Shown piece after piece: positions 1-10,060 of a stretch of 64,000 nucleotides of DNA (its first letter is position 1; every line of letters starts with the position of its first letter). Made by a program: the position numbers and the translations under genes. The notes beneath the pieces were generated by a model that worked only from the letters and a program-made list of their open reading frames with translations, ran no database searches and was not told the DNA's origin. Source of the stretch: Kluyvera genomosp. 3 (GTDB lineage: Bacteria > Pseudomonadota > Gammaproteobacteria > Enterobacterales > Enterobacteriaceae); contig CP022114.1 in assembly GCA_002211745.1 (NCBI GenBank), positions 1,364,001 to 1,428,000 of the forward strand. The letters run 5' to 3'.

Positions 1-149
1 CGCAGGTGATGGACAAGCTGAAAGATAAATTTCCGCAGACCGAACTGTTTCGCGTGGAGGACAAGTTTGGTGCCTGGCCGGAAGTGATGAAGACGCACTT
101 CGCCAGCGGTGGCGAGTTAGACAAGCTGTTAGCGGCGGGGCGTAAGTAA
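1..149 (+). CDS. cysP: Thiosulfate/sulfate-binding protein CysP, C-terminal end
   Basis: Only the last 48 or so codons are present (reading frame from base 3), running off the left edge. The encoded tail, ending [10 protein letters not shown], matches the C-terminus of the periplasmic solute-binding protein that delivers thiosulfate and sulfate to the CysUWA permease. The stop codon overlaps the cysU start (TAATG), the usual arrangement of cysPUWAM. Identification rests on the short tail plus the operon context. Confidence 0.88.
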   Translation, partial: QVMDKLKDKFPQTELFRVEDKFGAWPEVMKTHFASGGELDKLLAAGRK

Positions 150-982
150 TGTTTGCTGTTTCCTCCAGGCGTGTGCTGCCGGGCTTTACCTTAAGCCTCG
201 GCACCAGTCTGCTGTTTGTCTGTTTGATTCTGTTACTGCCGCTCAGCGCGCTGGTGATGCAGCTCGCTGAGATGAGCTGGTCGCAGTACTGGGAGGTGAT
301 CAGCAACCCGCAGGTGGTCGCTGCCTATAAGGTGACGCTGTTGTCGGCATTTGTCGCCTCTATCTTTAACGGCGTATTTGGTTTGCTGATGGCGTGGATT
401 TTAACGCGCTACCGTTTTCCTGGCCGCACGTTGCTGGATGCCTTGATGGACCTGCCCTTCGCGCTGCCGACGGCAGTGGCTGGCCTGACGTTAGCATCGC
501 TGTTCTCGGTGAACGGTTTGTACGGCGAATGGCTGGCGAAGTTTGATATCAAGGTGACCTATACCTGGATCGGTATCGCGGTGGCAATGGCGTTTACTAG
601 TATCCCGTTCGTGGTGCGTACCGTGCAGCCCGTGCTGGAGGAATTAGGCCCGGAGTATGAAGAAGCGGCAGAAACCCTGGGCGCAACGCGTTGGCAGAGC
701 TTCCGTAAAGTGGTGCTGCCGGAGCTGTCTCCGGCGCTGTTGGCGGGCGTGGCGCTGTCCTTTACGCGTAGCCTCGGCGAGTTTGGCGCGGTGATATTCA
801 TCGCTGGCAACATCGCGTGGAAGACGGAAGTGACCTCGCTGATGATCTTTATTCGCCTGCAGGAGTTTGATTATCCGGCGGCGAGTGCGATTGCTTCGGT
901 GATCCTTGCAGCTTCTCTGCTGCTGCTGTTCACCATCAATACTTTGCAAAGTCGCTTTGGTCGGCGTGTGGTAGGTCATTAA
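149..982 (+). CDS. cysU: Sulfate/thiosulfate ABC transporter permease CysU (CysT)
   Basis: This 277-residue inner-membrane permease has the same length as E. coli CysU and is unbroken. It forms half of the transmembrane channel of the sulfate/thiosulfate importer, with CysW as partner and CysA as ATPase. About six hydrophobic segments are visible. The cytoplasmic EAA loop that docks on the ATPase lies around residues 170-190 (EEAAETLGATRW...), followed by the conserved G..ARSLGEFGA-type segment (here TRSLGEFGAV). Start and stop codons overlap those of cysP and cysW (TAATG at both ends), so translation is probably coupled. Expression is expected to follow the CysB-controlled operon promoter outside the window. 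Confidence 0.96.
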   Translation: MFAVSSRRVLPGFTLSLGTSLLFVCLILLLPLSALVMQLAEMSWSQYWEVISNPQVVAAYKVTLLSAFVASIFNGVFGLLMAWILTRYRFPGRTLLDALMDLPFALPTAVAGLTLASLFSVNGLYGEWLAKFDIKVTYTWIGIAVAMAFTSIPFVVRTVQPVLEELGPEYEEAAETLGATRWQSFRKVVLPELSPALLAGVALSFTRSLGEFGAVIFIAGNIAWKTEVTSLMIFIRLQEFDYPAASAIASVILAASLLLLFTINTLQSRFGRRVVGH

Positions 983-1856
983 TGGCGGAAGTGACTCAAT
1001 TGAAGCGTTATGACGCGCCCGCTTTAACTGGGGCAAATGGTTTCTGATAGGTACCGGGGTACTGGTTTCGGCCCTTATCCTGCTGGTGCCGATGATTTAT
1101 ATCTTCATCCAGGCGTTCAGCAAAGGATTAATGCCGGTATTACAAAACCTGGCCGATCCGGACATGTTGCACGCCATCTGGCTGACGGTGATGATTGCGC
1201 TGATTACCGTGCCGGTAAACCTGGTATTCGGCGTGCTGCTCGCCTGGCTGGTGACGCGTTTTGACTTCCCGGGCCGCCAGTTGCTGCTGACGCTGCTGGA
1301 CATCCCGTTTGCGGTCTCGCCGGTCGTGGCGGGTCTGGTGTATCTGCTGTTTTACGGCTCCAACGGTCCGCTCGGCGGCTGGCTGGAAGCACACAACCTG
1401 CAAATTATGTTTGCCTGGCCGGGCATGGTGCTGGTGACCATCTTCGTCACCTGTCCGTTTGTGGTTCGCGAGCTGGTCCCGGTGATGCTCAGCCAGGGTA
1501 GTCAGGAAGATGAAGCGGCGATTCTGCTTGGCGCGTCCGGCTGGCAAATGTTCAGACGCGTAACGTTACCGAATATTCGCTGGGCGCTGCTGTACGGCGT
1601 GGTGTTGACCAACGCTCGGGCTATCGGCGAGTTCGGCGCGGTATCGGTGGTTTCCGGCTCAATTCGCGGCGAGACCCTGTCGTTACCGTTACAGATTGAA
1701 CTGCTTGAACAGGATTACAACGCCGTCGGTTCCTTTACCGCGGCGGCGCTGCTGACCCTGATGGCGATTCTGACGTTGTTTTTAAAGAGTGCGTTGCAGT
1801 GGCGTTTGCATAATCAAGAAAAACGCGCGCAACAGGAGGGAAATCATGAGCATTGA
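982..1856 (+). CDS. cysW: Sulfate/thiosulfate ABC transporter permease CysW (frame broken near 1015)
   Basis: Second permease of the CysUWA sulfate/thiosulfate importer. The true start is the ATG overlapping the cysU stop (MAEVTQLKRYDA). The frame is lost within about 40 bases, between 1011 and 1024, where one base is missing. From there the sequence continues as NWGKWFLIG through to the normal C-terminus. With the base restored the protein is about 291 residues, as in E. coli. The EAA loop (EDEAAILLGASGW) and the NARAIGEFGAVSVVSG segment are intact. It overlaps the cysA start by 11 bases. The break is judged a sequence error because the rest of the gene is perfectly conserved. Confidence 0.93.
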
Positions 1857-2939
1857 GATTGCCAATATTAAGAAATCTTTTGGTCGCACCCAGGTGCTGA
1901 ATGATATCTCTCTGGATATCCCTTCCGGCCAGATGGTCGCGCTGTTGGGCCCTCTGGCTCCGGGAAAACTACGCTGCTGCGTATTATCGCCGGGCTGGAG
2001 CACCAGACCAGTGGGCACATCCGTTTCCACGGCACTGACGTCAGTCGCTTGCATGCGCGCGATCGTAAGGTGGGTTTCGTGTTCCAGCACTACGCGCTGT
2101 TCCGCCATATGACGGTGTTTGACAACATTGCTTTCGGTTTGACGGTGCTGCCGCGTCGTGAACGACCTAATGCCGCCACCATTAAAGCGAAAGTGACCAA
2201 ACTGCTGGAGATGGTGCAACTGGCGCACCTTGCCGATCGCTATCCGGCGCAGCTTTCCGGCGGGCAAAAGCAGCGTGTGGCGCTGGCCCGAGCCTTGGCG
2301 GTGGAGCCACAAATTTTACTGCTCGATGAACCGTTCGGCGCGCTGGATGCGCAGGTGCGTAAAGAGCTGCGTCGCTGGCTGCGTCAGCTGCATGAAGAGC
2401 TGAAATTCACCAGCGTGTTTGTTACCCACGACCAGGAGGAGGCGATGGAAGTTGCCAACCGCGTGGTGGTGATGAGCCAGGGCAATATTGAACAGGCCGA
2501 CGAGCCGGATCAGGTATGGCGCGAGCCAGCTACGCGCTTCGTGCTGGAGTTTATGGGTGAAGTGAACCGTCTGCAGGGTATTGTGCGCGGCGGGCAGTTC
2601 CACGTCGGCGCGCACCGCTGGCCGTTAGGCTACACGCCATCCTATCAGGGGCCCGTGGATCTGTTCCTGCGTCCGTGGGAAGTGGATGTCAGCCGCCGTA
2701 CCAGCCTCGATTCGCCGCTGCCAGTGCAGGTGCTGGAAGCCAGCCCGAAAGGGCACTACACCCAATTAGTCGTGCAGCCGCTGGGGTGGTATCACGATCC
2801 GCTAACCGTGGTGATGCGCGGTGACGACGCGCCGCTGCGCGGCGAGCGTCTGTTTGTCGGCTTACAGAACGCGCGTTTGTATCATGGTGACGAGCGGATC
2901 GAATCCCATGAGACGCTTGCTCTGGCCGAAACGGCCTGA
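1846..2939 (+). CDS. cysA: Sulfate/thiosulfate ABC transporter ATPase CysA (frame broken in Walker A)
   Basis: ATP-binding subunit that powers CysUW. The start ATG ([13 protein letters not shown]) lies inside the end of cysW. One base is missing around 1950, inside the codons for Walker A: the other frame reads [16 protein letters not shown] directly afterwards. The signature LSGGQKQR, Walker B ILLLDEP and H-loop THDQEEA are all intact. A C-terminal regulatory TOBE-like domain follows. The restored protein is 364 residues; E. coli has 365. A real loss of Walker A would kill the transporter, so the deletion is more likely an artefact. Confidence 0.94.
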
Positions 2940-2961
2940 TAGCTTAATCGCACGTGGTTTT

Positions 2962-3031
2962 GCCGGGGGGCGCTACGCTTGCCCGGCCGACGGCCCGGTA
3001 CGCAAAACGCTGCCGGGTTTTTTATTGGACA
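2962..3031. repeat. REP-like palindrome and hairpin between cysA and cysM
   Basis: Bases 2962-2986 form an imperfect palindrome of the enterobacterial REP type (gccgg...ccggc with a short loop). Just downstream, cccgg and ccggg arms (about 2993-3018) are followed by a T run, which could act as an attenuator or terminator before cysM. REP elements at this kind of intercistronic site usually protect mRNA 3' ends. Confidence 0.6.
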
Positions 3032-3037
3032 GCAGAA

Positions 3038-3948
3038 GTGAATACATTAGAACAAACGATCGGCAACACGCCGCTGGTCAAATTGCAGCGTCTGGGGCCG
3101 GAAAACGGCAGCGAAATCTGGATCAAACTGGAAGGTAACAACCCGGCAGGGTCGGTAAAAGACCGCGCGGCGCTGTCGATGATCGTCGAGGCGGAAAAGC
3201 GTGGTGAAATCAAACCGGGCGACGTACTGATTGAAGCCACCAGCGGAAATACCGGTATTGCACTGGCGATGATTGCCGCGCTGAAAGGCTACCGCATGAA
3301 GCTGCTGATGCCGGATAACATGAGCCAGGAACGCCGTGCGGCGATGCGTGCTTACGGCGCCGAATTGATTCTGGTGACCAAAGAACAGGGGATGGAAGGC
3401 GCCCGCGATTTAGCGCTGGAGATGGCCCAACGCGGTGAAGGCAAGCTGTTGGATCAGTTCAACAATCCGGACAACCCGTACGCACACTACACCACCACCG
3501 GCCCGGAAATCTGGCAGCAAACAGAAGGGCGTATCACCCATTTTGTTTCCAGCATGGGCACCACTGGCACCATTACCGGCGTGTCGCGTTTTCTGCGCGA
3601 ACAGGAGAAAGCGGTCACCATCGTTGGCCTACAGCCGGAAGAGGGCAGCAGCATTCCGGGCATTCGCCGCTGGCCTGCCGAGTATATGCCAGGGATTTTC
3701 AACGCCAGCCTGGTGGACCAGGTGCTGGATATTCACCAGAACGACGCGGAAAATACCATGCGCGCGCTGGCGGTAAAAGAAGGGGTGTTCTGCGGCGTCA
3801 GTTCCGGTGGCGCGGTTGCCGGCGCGATTCGCGTAGCGGAACAGAATCCGGGAGCTGTGGTGGTAGCGATCATCTGCGATCGCGGCGATCGCTACCTGTC
3901 TACCGGCGTGTTTGGCGAAGAGCACTTCAGCCAGGGGCGGGGATCTAA
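3038..3948 (+). CDS. cysM: Cysteine synthase B (O-acetylserine sulfhydrylase B) CysM
   Basis: PLP enzyme that makes cysteine from O-acetylserine and sulfide, or S-sulfocysteine from thiosulfate, fitting its place after the thiosulfate permease genes. The start is the GTG at 3038 giving [16 protein letters not shown], homologous to the E. coli N-terminus; the longer upstream extension has no family counterpart. The PLP lysine is in GSVKDRA, the phosphate loop in TSGNTG and GTTGTI. One G is missing near 3935-3939. When restored, the protein ends HFSQGAGI with the stop at 3946-3948 and is 303 residues, identical in length to E. coli. Its stop overlaps the stop of the convergent NTF2-like gene. 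Confidence 0.94.
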
Positions 3949-4344
3949 ACCGCAGGACTATCCAGCAGGTCGGTGCCGTAGGAGTTGTCTACCGTGCACA
4001 GCCAACGCCCTTCCTGCTGGCGAAACACGTAGGTCGCACGGCGCGTGACCTGTGTCGTGCCCCTTCGGCGAGTGGGATATCTAACCGCGTTTCCATAATC
4101 ACCAGCGCGTTATCGCCCCTTCAATAATCTCCATACGACCCTGCGTTACCACCAGTCGATGATGAAAGTAATCAGCGATGGCGATAAACGCTTTGCGGAT
4201 GTTTTCCTTGCCGCTGACTACTATCCCCGGCTTGACGACCAGGGTGGCGTCGTCGGCATAGTATTCCATCAACGTGGCGTAGTCTTCCTGCGAGATGGCG
4301 CGGTCGCAGGCTTCGATAACGGCTCTTAGCGATGATGCTGGCAT
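3945..4344 (-). CDS. NTF2-like (SnoaL/DUF4440-type) protein
   Basis: Small cytosolic protein of about 133 residues once two single-base deletions near 4070-4110 are allowed for. The N-terminus [19 protein letters not shown] followed by [14 protein letters not shown], then a [11 protein letters not shown] stretch and the C-terminal [20 protein letters not shown], is the alpha+beta cone pattern of the NTF2-like fold seen in SnoaL and ketosteroid isomerase relatives. No catalytic function can be assigned. It lies 9 bases after the amidotransferase gene, so it is probably the last gene of the ptsJ operon. Its stop codon (3945-3947) overlaps that of the convergent cysM. Confidence 0.7.
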
Positions 4345-4353
4345 GTATTCTCC

Positions 4354-5109
4354 TTATAACCGTGTGCGATCCCGGTGGCGCTGCGCCGTAGACGAACTGG
4401 AGGGCGATTGGGTCAGCTTATCAAGGAATTCCCACAGTTTCTGGTTCATTTCACGATAATCATGGGTACGCATCTCATCTACTGAGCGAATGAATGGCTT
4501 GCCTTTGGCCTCAGCCAACTCCTGTTCAGAGTGTTGAATCAGCCCTTCAACCGCCTCGGCGGTAAATTCCATATGGCACTGGAAGCCGTACACCTTATCG
4601 CCATATCGTACGATCTGACGTGGACAGCCATCACTTTCGGCCAGAATGACCGTTCCGGCGGCTAAGCCCGGCATGTCGTTATGCCAGTGGCCGACGATGA
4701 GCGGTGAGCCAAAGTGGCTGAACAGCGGGTGCTGTTGGCCTGCTGCGGTGAGGGTAATCGGGTAGTGACCAATCTCTTTTTCCGGGCTCTGACAAACGGC
4801 TGCGCCTAGCGCTTCACCAATCAGCTGCGAACCCAGGCAGATGCCGACGACGGTGCGCCCGGCGTCTATCGCCTGACGAATCAACCGCTGCTCGGCTTGT
4901 GAATCAAAGTAGGGGCACTCGGCAAGCGTTGTACGTGGCGACTGAGGTCCGCCGAACACCACCAGCATATCAAAGCCGTCAGCGTTGTCGGGGACACTTT
5001 CATACCGATAGACGTGAGTCCAGCTAACGTCGTGGCCGCGAGACTCGGCCCAGGGGAGGTAAGCGCCTGCGGATTCAAACGATTCGTGAAGCACAAAATG
5101 GACGCGCAT
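4354..5109 (-). CDS. Class I glutamine amidotransferase-like protein
   Basis: Protein of 251 residues starting at MRVHFVLHESFE. The frame stays open upstream, but that extension is a shadow of the end of ptsJ. The nucleophile elbow VGICLGSQLIGEAL carries the catalytic Cys, and YGFQCHMEFT carries the His and Glu of the class I (GMP synthase-like, GATase) triad. It has no synthase partner domain, so it resembles the stand-alone GuaA-related amidotransferases/hydrolases, and its substrate is unknown. It starts 13 bases after the ptsJ stop and ends 9 bases before the NTF2-like gene. Co-transcription with a B6-responsive regulator invites a link to vitamin B6 or amine metabolism, but that is inference only. 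Confidence 0.8.
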   Translation of the reverse strand: MRVHFVLHESFESAGAYLPWAESRGHDVSWTHVYRYESVPDNADGFDMLVVFGGPQSPRTTLAECPYFDSQAEQRLIRQAIDAGRTVVGICLGSQLIGEALGAAVCQSPEKEIGHYPITLTAAGQQHPLFSHFGSPLIVGHWHNDMPGLAAGTVILAESDGCPRQIVRYGDKVYGFQCHMEFTAEAVEGLIQHSEQELAEAKGKPFIRSVDEMRTHDYREMNQKLWEFLDKLTQSPSSSSTAQRHRDRTRL

Positions 5110-5122
5110 GGATGTTCTCCTG

Positions 5123-6417
5123 TCAGAGGCTAAGCGCATGATAAATATCGGCCGCCAGACGATTGATGTCGTTGTCGTTAAGGGTTGAAAGGGTGATACG
5201 CAGGCCGTGCGCGGGCGCGTTGACGCCAAACGCTTCGCCTTCGCGGACCAGCCAGCCAGCTTTTGCCAGCGCAAACGCTGTACGCTGACTGGGGGTTGCA
5301 AGCGGTAGCCATAGGTTCAGGCCGTCCCCTGAAGCACACCGTCTACACCGTGGCGGCCCAGTGCCTCAGCCAGTTTCTGCTGTTGGCCAGCATAAAACAG
5401 GCGGGATTCGGTGAGAGTACGTTGGTAGGCTTCGTCCGCCAGGCAAGCGTAAACCAGATCCTGTAACAGATGGCTGACCCATTGGCTACCGGCGTTAAGC
5501 CGTAGTCTTAGCCTGGCTGACGTGGCCGGGTCGCTGGCGACAAAAGCCAGCCGCAGGTCCGGGCCTAACGTTTTAGACATTGAGCGAACCACGGCCCAAT
5601 GCTGGGTTTGCGGCGTGAGTACCGGATGCCAGGCCGCGGACGACAGCAGCGCAAAGTGGTCATCGACAATAACCAGTACCTGCGGGTAGCGACTCAGCAC
5701 CTGCTGGATAGCGGCGGCGCGAGCGGCGCTCAGGCTGTAGCCTGTGGGGTTGTGGGCGCGTGGCGTTAAAATCACCGCGCGCGCGCCTTTGGCGAGCGCC
5801 AGTTCAAGCTTCTCTGCCACCAGTCCTTCGCCATCAATCTCTACCGGGCTGGCATTAAAACCGCTGTAGCGCAGCATGCTAATGCTACTGAGAAAGCAGG
5901 GGTCTTCCACAACCACGCTGTCGCCGGGGAGCAAGTGCGCGCAGAGCAGGCGCTCAATGGCATCCACCGCGCCGTTGGTCAGGTCGATATCGCCGGCGGC
6001 GGGCATGGCATCCTGCATCCATGCCAGCGCCCAGTCATACAGCGCTGGAGATACCGGCGCATCACCGTAAAGGCGTGGCGTGCGGCTGATGTGCGAAAGA
6101 TAACGCGCCAGGTCAGGTAATCTGGTCGTCGCCGGATTGCCGCTGGAAAGGTCGGTGAGCGGCGTATGCGGATTTCCACCTTCCAGTGCCGTTGGCGCAG
6201 GTGTCTCTTTCACAACGGTGCCGTTGCGTCCCAGGCTTAGCGCCAGCCCTGAGGTCACCAGCCGTTTGTAGGCAGACGCCACCGTATTACGGTTTACCCC
6301 CAGTCTTGCCGCCAGTTCCCTGACCGGCGGCAGCGTTTCACCCTTCGCCAGTTGGCCGCTGGTGATATGCTGACGAATACTGTCAAAGATTTCGTTGGCG
6401 CTTTTTCCGTCGATCAT
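5123..6417 (-). CDS. ptsJ: MocR/GntR-family regulator PtsJ
   Basis: Fusion of an N-terminal GntR winged helix (residues 1-75; TLPPVRELAARLGVNRNTVASAYKRLV) with an aminotransferase fold-I domain. The PLP-lysine region is VVRSMSKTLGPDLRLAF and the Asp that grips the pyridine nitrogen is in IVDDHFAL. In Salmonella, PtsJ represses pdxK and responds to B6 vitamers; here it is likewise divergent from pdxK. A G is missing from a run at 5326-5329, which truncates the frame at LQGTA. Restoring it continues DGLNLWLPLATPSQRTAFAL to the stop at 5123, giving 431 residues, close to the Salmonella protein. It probably heads a three-gene operon. Confidence 0.9.
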
Positions 6418-6425
6418 TATTGACC

Positions 6426-6453
6426 TATGACAAAATGAAATTTAGCATATGAC
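6426..6453. promoter_or_regulatory. Candidate PtsJ operator: direct repeats of TATGAC
   Basis: Two copies of TATGAC start 22 bases apart (6426 and 6448) in the 85-base gap between divergent ptsJ and pdxK. Direct repeats about two helical turns apart are typical of MocR-type operators, and this position would let PtsJ control both genes. The repeat is seen directly; the binding is inference. Confidence 0.5.
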
Positions 6454-6502
6454 GATAATAGTGAGGCGCTCGCCCGCTGTCCAGAGTCATGAGGAGAAGG
6501 AG

Positions 6503-7369
6503 ATGGGGCAGGATAGTGAAATACAGTCGGTGCTCTTCAACGATACGCACCGCGCGCTGCAAACGGATATCGTTGCCGTGCAGTCTCTGGTGGTTTATGG
6601 CAGCGTCGGCAACAGCATTGCCGTTCCGGCCATAAAAGCGCATGGCCTACGGGTCACCGCGGTACCAACGGTGCTGTTCAGCAACACGCCGCATTACGAG
6701 ACGTTCTACGGTGGAATTATTCCCGGCGAATGGTTTGGCGGTTATCTCACCGCACTGAATGAACGTGACGCGTTGCGCGAGCTGAAGGCCGTGACCACGG
6801 GCTATATGGGCAGCGCTGAGCAGATTGCGCTGTTGGCGCAGTGGCTGAAAATGGTGAAGATCACGCATCCGGATATCTGCATTCTGGTCGACCCGGTGAT
6901 TGGCGATGTCGACAGCGGGATGTATGTGAAGGCAGAAATTCCAGAGGCCTATCGTACGCACCTGTTGCCGCTGGCGCAGGGGCTAACGCCGAACGTATTC
7001 GAGCTGGAAATGCTCAGCGGTAAGCCCTGTGGCACGTTGAATGAGGCGATTGCGGCGGCGCAATCGCTGTTATCTGAGACGCTAAAATGGGTGGTGATCA
7101 CCAGCGCGCCGGGCCAGACGACAGAAAATATTACGGTGGCGGTAGTGACCGCGGAATCTACGGCCATCATTGATCATCCACGTCTGGAAACGGACTTAAA
7201 AGGCACTGGCGATCTGTTCTGCGCCGAGCTGATTAGCGGCATTGTGCAGAAAAAAACGCTGTCCGATGCCGCCCATGATGCGGCACAGCGGGTGCTTGAG
7301 GTGATGAGCTGGACGCAGAAATGCGGCTGCGATGAATTAATTCTGCCGCCGGCAGAGGAGGTGCGATGA
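6503..7369 (+). CDS. pdxK: Pyridoxine/pyridoxal/pyridoxamine kinase PdxK
   Basis: ATP-dependent kinase of the B6 salvage pathway that phosphorylates pyridoxal, pyridoxine and pyridoxamine. The ATG at 6503 follows a strong ribosome site (aggagaaggag) and gives 288 residues. The upstream in-frame extension overlaps the ptsJ operator and is rejected. The substrate-binding N-terminus [15 protein letters not shown] is conserved and the catalytic GTGD anion-hole motif is at [14 protein letters not shown] near residue 235. Divergence from ptsJ and the TATGAC repeats suggest repression by PtsJ. The downstream small gene overlaps the stop codon. Confidence 0.95.
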   Translation: MGQDSEIQSVLFNDTHRALQTDIVAVQSLVVYGSVGNSIAVPAIKAHGLRVTAVPTVLFSNTPHYETFYGGIIPGEWFGGYLTALNERDALRELKAVTTGYMGSAEQIALLAQWLKMVKITHPDICILVDPVIGDVDSGMYVKAEIPEAYRTHLLPLAQGLTPNVFELEMLSGKPCGTLNEAIAAAQSLLSETLKWVVITSAPGQTTENITVAVVTAESTAIIDHPRLETDLKGTGDLFCAELISGIVQKKTLSDAAHDAAQRVLEVMSWTQKCGCDELILPPAEEVR

Positions 7370-7590
7370 AGAGCTACCGTCTGGTTATTCGCCATAACGG
7401 GCGTCTGGTGGGCCATTTTGATACCAGTGGGCAAAATGCGCTGGAGGATGCCTGCGTCGCGCGTGCGATGTTCGGCGTCACCGGTGGTTATCAATGTGAG
7501 CTGCAGGTGTCCGATTCCGAACGTCGGATACTGGAAAGTGGCCCGGAGGGGATGAAAATCCTGATGCGCGAGCCGTGCTTTCGCCGGTGA
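7366..7590 (+). CDS. Uncharacterised 74-residue protein coupled to pdxK
   Basis: Starts at an ATG overlapping the pdxK stop (ATGA), preceded by the gaggag stretch within the end of pdxK, so translation is probably coupled. The protein [19 protein letters not shown]... is soluble, without signal peptide or membrane segment, and rich in Arg. Its N-terminal half reads as two beta strands ([15 protein letters not shown]) followed by a helix ([13 protein letters not shown]) and another strand pair ([13 protein letters not shown]). I do not recognise the family. The yfeK and yfeS genes found here in E. coli are absent. Confidence 0.65.
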   Translation: MKSYRLVIRHNGRLVGHFDTSGQNALEDACVARAMFGVTGGYQCELQVSDSERRILESGPEGMKILMREPCFRR

Positions 7591-7610
7591 CCTCGCAGCT
7601 GTAATTGGTA

Positions 7611-7687
7611 GGCCGGATAAGGCGCTTGCGCCGCCATCCGGCAATCGTATGGCATATTGCCTGATGGCGCTGCGCTTATCAGGCCTA
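7611..7687. repeat. Pair of REP palindromes (BIME-like)
   Basis: Two inverted REP-type palindromes lie tail to tail: 7611-7642 (ggccggataagg...ccggc) and 7658-7687 (ttgcctgatggcg...aggc). This is the typical intergenic mosaic element of Enterobacteriaceae, located between the convergent 74-residue gene and crr. Confidence 0.8.
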
Positions 7688-7692
7688 CAGGC

Positions 7693-7725
7693 AAAAAAAA
7701 TGGCGCCAATCGGCGCCATTTTTAT
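7693..7725. terminator. Bidirectional rho-independent terminator between pdxK operon and crr
   Basis: A perfect stem, tggcgcc (7701-7707) with ggcgcca (7712-7718), is flanked by an A run on the left and a T run on the right. It can therefore end both the rightward pdxK transcript and the leftward ptsHI-crr transcript. Confidence 0.88.
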
Positions 7726-7738
7726 ATGCGGTTAAGAA

Positions 7739-8248
7739 TTACTTCTTAATGCGAATCACCGGAGTTTCACCCACGGTAACGCTACCGGAAAGCTTGGTCA
7801 GCTCTTTGATCTCGTCCATGTTGGAGATAACAACCGGCGTCAGGGTAGACTTGGCTTTCTCTTCCAGCAGCGGCAGATCGAACTCGATAACGGTGTCGCC
7901 AACTTTCACGCGCTGGCCTTCTTCCGCGATACGTTTGAAACCTTCGCCTTTCAGTTCAACGGTGTCGATACCGAAGTGAACGAACAGCTCGATGCCGCTA
8001 TCGGATTCGATAGAGAAAGCGTGGTTGGTTTCAAAGATTTTACCGATGGTGCCGTCAACCGGCGCAACCATTTTGTTGCCGGTCGGTTTGATAGCAATGC
8101 CATCACCAACGATTTTCTCAGCAAACACTACATCCGGTACGTCTTCGATGTTGACGATTTCACCAGAGAGCGGTGCAATGATCTCAATGGTTCCGGTGTC
8201 TTTTTTATCATCAGAAACCAGAGATTTCAGTTTATCGAACAAACCCAT
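7739..8248 (-). CDS. crr: PTS glucose-specific IIA component (IIA-Glc)
   Basis: Cytosolic phosphocarrier of 169 residues, the same length as E. coli Crr. It passes phosphate from HPr to EIICB-Glc and related IIA-less permeases, and mediates inducer exclusion and adenylate cyclase control. The active-site His is in [13 protein letters not shown] (around 91) and the second conserved His in FETNHAFSI (around 76). It is the last gene of ptsH-ptsI-crr and is followed by a strong bidirectional terminator. It is the natural phosphodonor for the IIA-less EIICB encoded at 33.6-35.2 kb. Confidence 0.97.
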   Translation of the reverse strand: MGLFDKLKSLVSDDKKDTGTIEIIAPLSGEIVNIEDVPDVVFAEKIVGDGIAIKPTGNKMVAPVDGTIGKIFETNHAFSIESDSGIELFVHFGIDTVELKGEGFKRIAEEGQRVKVGDTVIEFDLPLLEEKAKSTLTPVVISNMDEIKELTKLSGSVTVGETPVIRIKK

Positions 8249-8288
8249 GATCTTCTCCTAAGCAGTAATTTGGGCCGCGTCTCGTGGA

Positions 8289-10015
8289 TTAGCAGATTGT
8301 TTTTTCTTCAATGAACTTGTTAACCAACGCCAGTAATTCGTCTGTTGTTGGTTGCGCAAGTGCTTGCTCTGCTAATACCTTCGCATCTTCGAAGTTCGTG
8401 TTACGGATAATCTTCTTAATGCGCGGGATAGAAATGGCGCTCATAGAGAATTCGTCCAGACCCATCCCCAGCAACAGAAGTGTAGCACGTTCGTCGCCTG
8501 CAAGCTCACCACACATGCCAGTCCATTTGCCTTCAGCATGAGAAGCATCAATAACTTGCTTGATCAAGTTGAGGACAGACGGCGACATTGGCTGGTAAAG
8601 ATGTGAAATCATATCATTACCACGGTCAACTGCCAGAGTATACTGCGTTAAATCATTGGTGCCGATACTAAAGAAATCAACTTCTTTGGCTAAATGACGC
8701 GCAATTGTCGCCGCCGCCGGTGTTTCCACCATCACGCCGATTTCGATTGACTCGTCAAACGCTTTACCTTCGTCACGCAGTTCCTGTTTGTAGATCTCGA
8801 TCTCTTTCTTCAGTGCACGCACTTCTTCAACGGAGATGATCATCGGGAACATGATGCGCAGCTTACCGAAAGCGGAAGCACGCAGGATGGCGCGTACCTG
8901 GTCACGCAGGATCTCTTTACGATCCATCGCGATACGCACGGCACGCCAGCCCAGGAACGGGTTCTCTTCTTTCGGGAAGTTCATGTACGGCAGCTCTTTA
9001 TCGCCGCCGATATCCATGGTACGAACAATCACCGCCTGAGAGCCACAGGCTTCAGCAACGGCTTTGTACGCAGCAAACTGTTCTTCTTCAGTTGGCAGCG
9101 CGTCGCGGTCCATGAACAGGAATTCGGTGCGGTACAGACCAACACCTTCAGCGCCGTTACGCTCAGCACCGTCGATATCACGCACGGTACCGATGTTGGC
9201 ACAAACTTCAACCTGGTGGCCATCAAGGGTGATTGCCGGCAGATCTTTCAGTTTTGCCAGTTCGGCTTTCTCAGAAGCAACCTGCTCCTGAACGGCACGA
9301 AGCTTGTCAATTTCTTCGTTGGTTGGGTTGACGTAAACCACGTTGTTTACGGCATCCAGAATCAGATAGTCGCCATTTTTCACCTGAGTGGTGACGCTAC
9401 CGGTACCCACGATTGCTGGCAGTTCCAGGGAACGCGCCATGATGGAAGTGTGGGAAGTACGGCCACCGACGTCAGTGATGAAACCCAGCACCTTTTTCAG
9501 GTTCAGCTGTGCGGTTTCTGATGGCGTCAGGTCAGCGGCAACCAGGATAACTTCGTCCTGAATCGCGCTCAGGTCAATAATCGCCAGACCCAGGATGTTG
9601 CGCAGCAGGCGCTTACCGATGTCACGTACGTCAGCTGCACGTTCTTTCAGGTATTCATCATCCAGTTCTTCCAGGGCAGTCGCCTGACCTTCGATAACTT
9701 CATGCGCAGCTGCATCAGCCGTCATGTTCTTATCTTTAATCAGGGCTATGATTTCCTGCTCCAGCTCCTCATCTTCGAGCAGCATGATATGCCCTTCGAA
9801 GATGGCTTCTTTTTCTTCACCGAAAGTTTCGCCAGCTTTAGTTTTGATAGCTTCGAGCTGCGCGGACGCCTTAGCGCGACCGTTCAGAAAACGCTCAACT
9901 TCCTGCTCAACCTTATCGGCAGAAATTTTCTTCCGGTCGATGACAATTTCATCTTCTTTCAGCAGCAATGCTTTACCGAAAGCGATACCCGGGATGCTAA
10001 AATGCCTGAAATCAT
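8289..10015 (-). CDS. ptsI: PTS enzyme I (PEP-protein phosphotransferase)
   Basis: Cytosolic enzyme that takes phosphate from phosphoenolpyruvate and passes it to HPr. The true start is at 10015 (MISGILAS). One C is missing in the run near 9990, after which the frame continues as [14 protein letters not shown]. Restored length is 575 residues, as in E. coli. The phosphorylated His is in [13 protein letters not shown] (about 189), and the active-site Cys in [11 protein letters not shown] (about 502). PEP and metal ligands include the GTNDLTQY segment. It lies 45 bases after ptsH. An essential pathway gene with an otherwise perfect sequence argues for an artefact deletion. Confidence 0.96.
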
Positions 10016-10060
10016 AACCCTACCTTACTTGTGACTGATATTTAAAAGAACTCGTTGAAC

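Noticed and set aside
982-2939. cysW, cysA and other broken genes as pseudogenes
   Set aside because: All breaks are single missing bases with intact sequence on both sides, and essential genes such as ligA are affected equally.
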